A DNA stretch of 13,311 nt, taken from positions 1 through 13,311 of the forward strand of contig DUKR01000019.1 in NCBI GenBank assembly GCA_013329175.1, given 5' to 3'. The position numbers and the translations under genes were made by a program. The stretch comes from Candidatus Woesearchaeota archaeon (lineage in GTDB: Archaea > Nanobdellota > Nanobdellia > Woesearchaeales > UBA11716). This document shows, one piece after another, positions 7,457 to 13,065 of this stretch. How positions within the stretch are numbered: position 1 is the stretch's first letter; each line of letters begins with the position of its first letter. The notes beneath the pieces are model-generated. The model was not told where the DNA came from. It searched no databases and worked only from the letters and a program-made list of their open reading frames with translations.

Positions 7457-7950
7457 CTACTTTACTTACCAGAAGGCTTCATCTGGGAAGAACGGGGCAG
7501 TCTCATGGGGGGGTTGGCATTCCCCCAAAGCTCATTAGAAAAAAAGGCAATAGCTACCGTCCCATCACTTCCACAGCCAATGCGTAGCCTCATTCTTTTC
7601 GTTTCGGACCATCATCTCATTGCACTTTCCGACGGGAGAAATGAAGAAAGAAAAGAAGAAAGAAAAGTGAAAACAAAAAAGGCTCGGGCTGCGCTTGCTG
7701 CAGGGCGTATGTTGCAGCCTTTCGCCACGAGGTTGAGTGTTGCACCATCGGGTATGAAGGATGAATGACTCTGCAGAGCATGACGGAATTTTCATGAGCA
7801 ATTTCACCTCAGGCAGGATGGGAGAGAACGGGAACGCCGCTTTTGGCAAAGCAGCCATAGGTAATGATTTTTGGGAATGCATTTTTTCATGGATTGATGC
7901 CAGTCAAAGCTGCAAAGAGGCTGACAAGCTCCATAATGGTGAAGTGTTAC
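7457..7950 (+). repeat. Dispersed intergenic repeat, copy B (near full length, about 494 bp)
   Basis: The most complete copy in the window. Its left end (about 7457-7475) is a worn version of the AATACTTCACC terminal repeat. The shared 21-base block is at 7516-7536, a second block at 7616-7636, a purine-rich tract at 7635-7682, and the blocks around 7781-7829 match copy A on the opposite strand. The right end TGGTGAAGTGTTAC (7937-7950) is the complement of the GTAATACTTCACCA terminus with one mismatch. A G-run/C-run pair around 7507-7525 could form a stem. Open frames inside it are interrupted at different places in the other copies, so it is not a gene. It ends just upstream of the tRNA-Leu promoter. 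Confidence 0.78.
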
Positions 7951-7956
7951 CTTCTC

Positions 7957-7974
7957 ACCAAACACATTTAAATA
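7957..7974 (+). promoter_or_regulatory. Promoter of tRNA-Leu
   Basis: An A-rich BRE-like stretch ACCAAACACA precedes TTTAAATA (7967-7974). A start ~25 bases downstream falls just before the tRNA at 8001. Confidence 0.65.
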
Positions 7975-8000
7975 GAGTCCAGCCTCTTTATTTTCCTTAA

Positions 8001-8129
8001 GCGGGGGTAGCAAAGCCTGGTCAAATGCGCAGGACTTAAGTCTAGTAAGGAATACCGGCAAAGCAGTTGCCGTAAGGTAAGGCATCCTGTTCCTTAGTGG
8101 ATACGCGGGTTCGAATCCCGTCCCCCGCA
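8001..8129 (+). tRNA. tRNA-Leu(UAA), interrupted by a 43-nt intron
   Basis: Acceptor arms GCGGGGG (8001-8007) and CCCCCGC (8122-8128) pair perfectly, with A8129 as discriminator; CCA is not encoded. The T arm is CGGGTTCGAATCCCG, and a long variable arm around TTCCTTAGTGGATAC marks a class II tRNA. The anticodon stem CAGGA/TCCTG encloses the loop CTTAAGA once the intron at 8041-8083 is removed, giving anticodon TAA, so it reads UUA. The intron sits at the canonical 37/38 position. The precursor forms a bulge-helix-bulge: central helix CTTA (8035-8038) with TAAG (8078-8081), and 3-nt bulges AGT and GCA cut after their second base. The intron has its own hairpin, CGGCAA with TTGCCG. Confidence 0.95.
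8041..8083 (+). other. tRNA intron (archaeal bulge-helix-bulge type)
   Basis: A 43-nt insert between tRNA positions 37 and 38, removed by the tRNA splicing endonuclease. It contains a 6-bp hairpin (CGGCAA/TTGCCG), and the boundary bulges fit the canonical motif. Confidence 0.88.
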
Positions 8130-8132
8130 CTC

Positions 8133-8138
8133 TTTTTT
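8133..8138 (+). terminator. T6 terminator of tRNA-Leu
   Basis: Six T residues follow the tRNA discriminator by three bases, a usual archaeal tRNA terminator. Confidence 0.6.
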
Positions 8139-8177
8139 CCTTTAGTTGGCTTGAGCGAAGCAAAACCCACTACACGA

Positions 8178-8984
8178 TTAAATGGAGTCACGCCCGAGCG
8201 CTTTATCTTCCAGAAGGCTTTTTTTAACAGGCTTATACTCCCCTTCCTCTAGGTTTAAGCAAGTTAGGTGCAGGTTTCCGATGGCTATCCTTTTCAGTGC
8301 GACAACCTTGTTTCCTGTTGCCTCAAAGGCTTTTCGTATCTGGCGCTTTTTTCCTTCAGTTATGGTGATGTGAACCCTGTGCTTATCCACGCGCCTGATT
8401 TTTGCGGGAAGCGTTGAATAAGGGGTGACCTTGCCGTTCTCCTCAAGCTGTATCGTGATGCCAGCTTCAATTGCCTTTTTCGCATGTTCAGCAAGGGGGC
8501 TTTTGAGAAGAGCTTCGTAGGTTTTTGGCATCTTTGCAGTTGGGTTAAGGATGCTGTTTGCCAGTTTGCCATCGTTTGTGAGGATGAGAAGCCCAATGGT
8601 AGGCTCGTCAAGGCGGCCGACGCAGAAAAGGCTTTGCTTTGTGCTTTGGCTCATGCTTTTGTCCCTCTCGATGATGCCAAATACGCTCCTTCTGCCTTTC
8701 TTTTTTTCGGTTTCTGTAAGGCGTGAGCAAAGAAAGCCATGTGGCTTGTTCATGACTATGTAGGTGTGCTCTTTTAGCTTCAGAAGATTCCCTTTCCACC
8801 TGACTTCTGCTTTGTGCGCCTTGAGCTGGAATCCAGGGTCATCAATGGTCTTGCTGTCAACAGTCACCTGCCCGTCTTTTATGGCACTGATAAGCTCGGC
8901 TTTGCTTCTGAATGTGCCTGTCTGGGAGATGTACTGGTGGAGGCGGAGTTTCATTTTGGGGGGCAGTCTGCCTTCGCAAGCCAT
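8178..8984 (-). CDS. RNA pseudouridine synthase, RsuA/RluB/RluE/RluF family
   Basis: Converts specific uridines in RNA (usually rRNA in this family) to pseudouridine. The 268 residues show an N-terminal S4-like RNA-binding domain (from MKLRLHQYISQTG, with the KAELISAI helix and a GQVTVDSK turn) and the TruB/RsuA catalytic fold. Signatures are YIVMNKPHGFLCS, then VGRLDEPTIGLLILTNDG with the catalytic Asp, then PKTYEALL and the late EGKKRQIRKAFEATGNKV. The frame opens at ATG 8984. The ATG at 8954 begins exactly at the S4 domain and is an equally good start; neither has a strong ribosome binding site. The gene lies 58 bases after agmatine deiminase and may be the last cistron of that operon or use its own weak box near 9032-9040. 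The family is mainly bacterial, so the exact RNA target is uncertain. Confidence 0.85.
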   Translation of the reverse strand: MACEGRLPPKMKLRLHQYISQTGTFRSKAELISAIKDGQVTVDSKTIDDPGFQLKAHKAEVRWKGNLLKLKEHTYIVMNKPHGFLCSRLTETEKKKGRRSVFGIIERDKSMSQSTKQSLFCVGRLDEPTIGLLILTNDGKLANSILNPTAKMPKTYEALLKSPLAEHAKKAIEAGITIQLEENGKVTPYSTLPAKIRRVDKHRVHITITEGKKRQIRKAFEATGNKVVALKRIAIGNLHLTCLNLEEGEYKPVKKSLLEDKALGRDSI

Positions 8985-9042
8985 GCCATCATTGTATGCT
9001 CACTGGTGCTGGCAAGAGGATTAGGCTGGGAATTATAGAATC

Positions 9043-10092
9043 TCAAACCTTTGGCACCTGCTGGCTGACGCAATGCAGCGTTCCAAGCCCAAACACCAGA
9101 GATGAGCAATCTATCCCCACAACCTTCCTGTGAGGGAACAATCCTGAAAGAACAGCAATGGCTTTCTCATCATTCGTATCATTGAACTGCGGCACGAGCA
9201 CAACAGTATTTCCTATATAAAAATTGGCATAGCTTGCAGGAAGAGGCTTTCCCTCATCATCAACAACCTTTCTTGCAGGAACAGGCAGCTTCAGTACAGC
9301 AAGAGGACTGCCATCATTATCCTTAGCCTCAGAAAGGATGCTGAAATTCTCGCCAAGAGCGGGGAAGTCAGGGTCATTCCTGCTATCAGCATAGGCACAC
9401 AGCACTGCATGTGGACTGACAAAGCGGGCAACATCATCAACATGGCCGTCAGTATCATCTCCAGCTATGCCTTCCTTTAGCCAGACAATGCAAGAGACGC
9501 CAAGGTACGCCTTCAGGTGTTCCTCAATCTGTTTCCGTGACAATGACGGGTTCCTGTTCCTGTTGAGCAGGCATTGTTCGGTTGTCAGCAGCATCCCCCT
9601 GCCATTGACATCAATTGAACCGCCCTCCATGACAATCCCAGGCTCAAAGCGCTTCACCCTGAAGAACCCATTGAGAAAGGATGGGATTGCCGAATCCTTC
9701 TTTAGTTCCTCATATTTATCGCCCCATGCACTGAATATCCAGTCAACCATCGCCCGCTTCCTTGCATTCCTGTCCACTACAAATGTAGGGCCGTAGTCGC
9801 GGAACCACACGTCAGCATAGGGCACAGCAAAAAAGCGGACAACTGAGAGGTCAACCCCTGCATCCAGAAGCATTGCTGATACCCTCTGCTGCATCCTCTC
9901 GTCAAGCACGAGAAGATAGACTTTCTCAGAGAGAGCGATGGCTTTGATGATGGAGACATACGCCTCTTCTGCCTTTCCTATCCTATCAGGAAAGGTGAGC
10001 GGGTCATGCGGCCAGGCAAGAAGGGTTGCTTCATGCTCCTCCCACTCAGCAGGCATGTGAAATCCTAAAGAGGCAGGTGTTGCGAGTTTCAT
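9043..10092 (-). CDS. aguA: Agmatine deiminase (agmatine iminohydrolase)
   Basis: Hydrolyses agmatine to N-carbamoylputrescine and ammonia, a cytosolic step of the arginine-to-putrescine route. The 349-residue protein belongs to the peptidyl-arginine-deiminase-like family of guanidine-modifying enzymes. Visible signatures run from the N-terminal HMPAEWEEHEATLLAWPHD, through WFRDYGPTFV and EGGSIDVNGRGMLLTTEQC, to DDTDGHVDDVARFV (with the catalytic His/Asp). The C-terminal GLGTLHCVSQQVP contains the nucleophilic Cys. The start is ATG 10092, because TAGGTGA at 10098-10104 is a well-placed ribosome binding site; the GTG at 10101 falls inside that site. That site overlaps the stop codon of the upstream amidase gene, so the two are translationally coupled. 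AguA is common in bacteria and plants and less usual in archaea. Confidence 0.95.
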   Translation of the reverse strand: MKLATPASLGFHMPAEWEEHEATLLAWPHDPLTFPDRIGKAEEAYVSIIKAIALSEKVYLLVLDERMQQRVSAMLLDAGVDLSVVRFFAVPYADVWFRDYGPTFVVDRNARKRAMVDWIFSAWGDKYEELKKDSAIPSFLNGFFRVKRFEPGIVMEGGSIDVNGRGMLLTTEQCLLNRNRNPSLSRKQIEEHLKAYLGVSCIVWLKEGIAGDDTDGHVDDVARFVSPHAVLCAYADSRNDPDFPALGENFSILSEAKDNDGSPLAVLKLPVPARKVVDDEGKPLPASYANFYIGNTVVLVPQFNDTNDEKAIAVLSGLFPHRKVVGIDCSSLVFGLGTLHCVSQQVPKV

Positions 10093-10097
10093 CACTA

Positions 10098-10952
10098 TCA
10101 CCTACCCTGCTGACCTGCGAGGATGCCATAGCAGTCAGGCCTCCTATTCCTCAGAAAGCCCCAGCCATCCCGCACTGCCTTGTTTTTGGAGAGCTCAAGG
10201 GTTGCGACAAGGATGCCTTCCTTATCGCCTGCTTCTGCAAGCACCCTCCCAAAGGAATCACATATGAAACTGCCTCCCCAGAAATGGAGGCTGCCTTCTT
10301 TTCCGACGCGGTTGACTGCCGCAACGTGCGTGCCATTCGCTATGGCATGGGAGCGCTGGATGGTCTTCCATGAATCATGCCAGTCATCCTCATCTGGAGC
10401 GCCGTCAATGATATTCCCTATGGCAGTTGGGTAGAATATCAGCTCTGCCCCTTTCAGTGTCACGGCTCTGGCAGCCTCAGGAAACCATTGGTCATAGCAG
10501 ATAAGCACGGAAAATTTCACACCACCCATCTCAAAAATTTGAAAGCCTGCGTCTCCTTCAGCAAAGTAATCCTTCTCATAATAGCAAGGGTCGTAAGGGA
10601 TGTGCACCTTGCGGTAGCTTCCCATAATTTTACCCTCTGAATCAATGACCGCAGCAGTGTTGAAGAGCTTTATTTTTGCCTTCTCATAGAGAGGCACGAT
10701 GATTCCTACGCCAAGCCCTTTTGCCAAAGCAGCGAAGGCAGTGACTGTCCTGCCATCAAGTCCCTCTGCCAGAGATGATGCATCCTTTTTCCGATGCTGG
10801 GCAGGATACCTCATGCAGCAGAGTTCCTGCAGGCAGATAAGGGTTGCGCCTTTGCCTGCTGCTTCTCTCACTAGTTCAGCAGTCCGCCTGATGTTTCCCT
10901 CAATGCTATCGGATGCAGAAGCCTGCACCAACCCTATGGTTACCCGTGTCAT
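10098..10952 (-). CDS. aguB: N-carbamoylputrescine amidase
   Basis: Hydrolyses N-carbamoylputrescine to putrescine, CO2 and ammonia, directly after agmatine deiminase. The 284-residue carbon-nitrogen hydrolase (nitrilase superfamily) shows the Glu-Lys-Cys triad: Glu in LICLQELCC, Lys in YRKVHIPYDP and Cys in VLICYDQWFPEAAR. The continuation LKGAELIFYPTAIG is typical of the carbamoylputrescine amidase branch rather than beta-ureidopropionase. The frame is open back to 11060, but that stretch overlaps the end of the preceding gene and is not family-like. The true start is ATG 10952 (MTRVTIGLVQA), leaving a 40-base gap. Five bases separate its stop from the aguA start. Confidence 0.93.
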   Translation of the reverse strand: MTRVTIGLVQASASDSIEGNIRRTAELVREAAGKGATLICLQELCCMRYPAQHRKKDASSLAEGLDGRTVTAFAALAKGLGVGIIVPLYEKAKIKLFNTAAVIDSEGKIMGSYRKVHIPYDPCYYEKDYFAEGDAGFQIFEMGGVKFSVLICYDQWFPEAARAVTLKGAELIFYPTAIGNIIDGAPDEDDWHDSWKTIQRSHAIANGTHVAAVNRVGKEGSLHFWGGSFICDSFGRVLAEAGDKEGILVATLELSKNKAVRDGWGFLRNRRPDCYGILAGQQGR

Positions 10953-10992
10953 GCCTTGACCCCTATGCCTGTGGAACAGAAGAAAGAAATGC

Positions 10993-12021
10993 CTATTGTT
11001 CAAATATCTTTGCCCATTCCCTTTGCCTGCGGCCTTTCCAGCTTCCCTTGTGGTAGACATAGCTTGCTATCAGCGGGAGCACGCTCGAGGCCTCAGCATA
11101 GACCATCTGCTCATGGACCGTGTCAACCTTGCCCCATGACGATGCCTCTTTTAGTGTGGAGCTTGAGCAGGCGCCGTCGCGCACGTCTGCGACAGTTATC
11201 TGGACAGCATACTTGTGCATGGGCACTTCCTTTCCAAGGACTTCTGCGCATACCACGGTGTCCTGGGCAAAGTTCTTCGGAACGCCTCCCCCTATCATGA
11301 ACAGCCCTGAAGTAGGTGCACACATCTTGATTTCAGTCAACTCCCGAAAGTCCTTGACGGAATCAATGGATACGTATTCTTTTCTGGCTTTCAGGCACTC
11401 ATGCTGGTGCAGGACAAGGCCAAACCCGGCGCTTGAGTCAGAGAATGCAGGGCAGAAAACAGGAACATGATGCTCATAGGCTAACTGCACAAGCGAGCCT
11501 CTTTTCCTGGCTCGGGCAGTGAGGTACCGTCCCATCTCGCGGATGAACTCCCTGGAAGAGTACGATCCTGGCCTGAGGCTGTCAGCAATTTCCTTGATGG
11601 TCCTGTCGCACACCTGCAGCTCCTTTTCATCAATGAAGGTGTCATATATGCGGTCAATGTAAAGCTCCCTTAAGTGACTGTCATCGGCGCTTGCGCTTCC
11701 CCGATAATGCTTAAAGCCAAGGGCTTCAAAAAAATCCATGTCAACAATGGATGCGCCAGTAGCGACAATAGCATCAACCATGCTTAACCTCACCATGTCG
11801 GAATAGAGCTGCATACATCCTGCGGCGCTGGTGCTTCCTGCTATGGTCAGGATGACCGTCCCTTCCTTCTCCTCCATCATCGCTGCGAGAATGTCAGCAG
11901 CTCGCGCCGTGTCCCTGCTTGTGAAGGACATCTTCCTCATGGCATTGATGATTGGCGTAGCATCAAATGAGGTAAAGTCAATATGCTCTATCACCTCTTT
12001 TAACAGGTTGCTCTTCTTCAT
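10993..12021 (-). CDS. Deoxyhypusine synthase family protein
   Basis: True deoxyhypusine synthase moves the aminobutyl group of spermidine to a lysine of aIF5A using NAD; related enzymes transfer it to putrescine to make homospermidine. The 342-residue protein has the Rossmann-like core: VILTIAGSTSAAG, DAIVATGASIVDMDFFEALG, KHYRGSASADDSHLRE, DRIYDTFI, CPAFSDSS and GLFMIGGGVPKNFAQD. The C-terminal QITVADVRDGACSSSTLKEA runs into SSWGKV, which carries the lysine that forms the enzyme imine intermediate. GGGVPKNF has Asn where I recall His in classical enzymes, and VDMD replaces the usual HD, so substrate specificity is uncertain. The start is ATG 12021, with GGAG about 10 bases upstream; the frame extends to 12096 but that part overlaps the arginine decarboxylase gene. 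The gene lies 20 bases after the decarboxylase. Confidence 0.88.
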   Translation of the reverse strand: MKKSNLLKEVIEHIDFTSFDATPIINAMRKMSFTSRDTARAADILAAMMEEKEGTVILTIAGSTSAAGCMQLYSDMVRLSMVDAIVATGASIVDMDFFEALGFKHYRGSASADDSHLRELYIDRIYDTFIDEKELQVCDRTIKEIADSLRPGSYSSREFIREMGRYLTARARKRGSLVQLAYEHHVPVFCPAFSDSSAGFGLVLHQHECLKARKEYVSIDSVKDFRELTEIKMCAPTSGLFMIGGGVPKNFAQDTVVCAEVLGKEVPMHKYAVQITVADVRDGACSSSTLKEASSWGKVDTVHEQMVYAEASSVLPLIASYVYHKGSWKGRRQREWAKIFEQ

Positions 12022-12041
12022 CCCGTCTGCTCCGAAGAATG

Positions 12042-12653
12042 CTAGATGCCTAAAGGCTGGGTGCCAATCACCGGAAAGAGGTAGTCCGTGAAACACAGGG
12101 CTACAAGGGCAGTGCCAAACCGTTTCCTTGGTATAAAGCTCTCGGTGATAACCTTGATGTCCATCAGGTCATAATTGCCGTCATAGCCGTTGGCGTAGAG
12201 CTCTTCCAGGCTCTGCCGAAGCTGCTTTCTGACTTCTTCTTCAGACATGCTGCCGTTGTACTCGCACACCAGGCCCCCATACTTCCTGCCTGTTATCCGG
12301 TCATACAGCATGCCAAAGATGATGCCTGCTGTTGCCCTGACTCCCTGCTCTGACGTTGCGCATGCCATGATGGTTTCCATCACCGAGCCATGGGTGAGGC
12401 ACTCAGGCTTCTCTATCTCCTGTGCGATGCCTGGAAGGATAGAGGAGTATGTCATGATGTTGCACATCTCAATGCCTGCATCCCGCAGGGCAAGATGATA
12501 GGAGCCTGCATGGATAGTGATGTTGCTCTCGCCTTTTCCTTTGGTGATGAAGTAGTCCTTTGGTATCCTGCATGCAGTCAGGATGCCTGAAATGGCGTTG
12601 TTGGCATGGTTCAATCGAGGCTTTGCCTGTTGTAGCACTTCATGTCTGATCAT
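12042..12653 (-). CDS. pdaD: Pyruvoyl-dependent arginine decarboxylase
   Basis: Decarboxylates arginine to agmatine, the entry to archaeal polyamine synthesis. It is made as a proenzyme that cleaves itself between two serines, turning the second into a pyruvoyl group. The 203-residue product has the family hallmarks: ITKGKGESNITIHAGSYHLA, then AGIEMCNIMTYSSILPG, where SSILP is the self-cleavage site (around residues 70-71). A TATAGIIFGML-like region (actually VRATAGIIFGMLYD) follows, then YGGLVCEYNG and a C-terminal helix EEVRKQLRQSLEELY. It is somewhat longer than the ~165-residue Methanocaldococcus enzyme. ATG 12653 has the ribosome binding site GAGGTGA (12657-12663) three bases upstream. 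It is the first gene of the - strand polyamine cluster. Confidence 0.92.
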   Translation of the reverse strand: MIRHEVLQQAKPRLNHANNAISGILTACRIPKDYFITKGKGESNITIHAGSYHLALRDAGIEMCNIMTYSSILPGIAQEIEKPECLTHGSVMETIMACATSEQGVRATAGIIFGMLYDRITGRKYGGLVCEYNGSMSEEEVRKQLRQSLEELYANGYDGNYDLMDIKVITESFIPRKRFGTALVALCFTDYLFPVIGTQPLGI

Positions 12654-12851
12654 TTCTCACCTCAAGTTGATATTGCTTGGAAAAAGATGGAGGAGAACGA
12701 ATAACTCTGGTATCGGTGCCTATTGTCCGGCGACGCAGCTTGAATGTTGTGGTATATCGGTACATTCTCGGCTATACTTTACTATGCATCAACCCTTGTA
12801 AGGTTTCCTTTGTTGGAATAAAGTAGTATTTAAAATTATTGGAATGGTGTC
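12654..12851. other. Leader of the polyamine cluster and divergent promoter region
   Basis: No long gene is supported. If the - strand TATA box at 12825-12835 is used, transcription starts near 12804 and the decarboxylase mRNA has a ~150-base leader, long for an archaeon. The leader holds the perfect ribosome binding site at 12657-12663 and, close to its 5' end, a five-codon frame (12789-12772, MHSKV) of doubtful meaning. Confidence 0.45.
12825..12837. promoter_or_regulatory. Shared AT-rich box: divergent promoters of polyamine cluster (-) and candidate ncRNA (+)
   Basis: The box reads TTTTAAATACT on the - strand and TATTTAAAAT (12828-12837) on the + strand. In the + direction a start site 22-27 bases downstream coincides with the 5' edge of the structured segment at 12854. 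In the - direction it is the best box upstream of the decarboxylase. Confidence 0.5.
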
Positions 12852-12853
12852 AA

Positions 12854-12972
12854 AAAAATCCGCCGAGAGCGGCTGACCATGCCCGCTTAGGAGTGCCCTC
12901 CTAACCCCTCAAGCAGAGCTTAAGATAAAGGGCATGGCTTGACCAGTTGCCCTCTTTGACAGACGGATTTTT
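12854..12972 (+). ncRNA. Candidate structured non-coding RNA (~119 nt), unrecognised family
   Basis: The segment is closed by complementary ends AAAAATCCG (12854-12862) and CGGATTTTT (12964-12972). Inside are a GCCG-AGAG-CGGC hairpin (12862-12873) and an 8-bp helix CCATGCCC (12877-12884) with GGGCATGG (12930-12937). That helix encloses TTAGGAG-TGCC-CTCCTAA (7 bp, 12887-12904) and AAGC-AGA-GCTT (12911-12921). A TATA box lies at the right distance upstream, and the closing T5 could end transcription. It does not show 5S rRNA, tRNA, SRP RNA, RNase P or box C/D motifs that I can recognise. An ACA at 12959-12961 makes an H/ACA guide conceivable. The strand is inferred from the promoter and T-run. 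Confidence 0.5.
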
Positions 12973-12976
12973 ATGC

Positions 12977-13065
12977 CTTCAAAGTCGCTCTGAAACTTCA
13001 GGCTCCGCATGAAGGGTTAAGACGCAGTCTTAAGAAGCGGGGCTTTATACCCCGCGACTTTGAAG
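12977..13065. repeat. 89-base nested inverted-repeat structure
   Basis: The outer arms CTTCAAAGTCGC (12977-12988) and GCGACTTTGAAG (13054-13065) pair over 12 bp without mismatch. They enclose TTAAGAC-GCA-GTCTTAA (13017-13033, 7 bp) and GCGGGG-CTTTATA-CCCCGC (13037-13055). It could be a second structured RNA or a cruciform-forming DNA site. Its last base is the first base of the terminal repeat of copy C. Confidence 0.65.

Noticed and set aside
7505..7768. 87-codon + strand frame (and a 105-codon - strand frame at 7565-7882) in the spacer before the tRNA
   Set aside because: Both lie within repeat copy B. The equivalent positions in copies A and C carry stop codons and frame-changing indels, so there is no sign of coding selection.
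7761..8000. 79-codon + strand frame ending at the tRNA
   Set aside because: It runs through the right end of repeat copy B and the tRNA promoter, has no ribosome binding site and no recognisable protein features.
10993..11060. Longer start for N-carbamoylputrescine amidase at 11060
   Set aside because: The extra N-terminal residues overlap the end of the deoxyhypusine synthase-like gene and are unlike the family, which begins at MTRVTIGLVQA (10952).
12022..12096. Longer start for the deoxyhypusine synthase-like gene at 12096
   Set aside because: The extension overlaps the decarboxylase C-terminus. ATG 12021 has a ribosome binding site and matches the family start better.
12854..12972. 5S rRNA or tRNA, suggested by length (~119 nt) and multi-stem fold
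   Set aside because: It lacks the 5S loop motifs (CCCATCCCGAAC, GGAAGTTAAGC) and the tRNA T-loop GTTCGA, and its helices do not match either fold.
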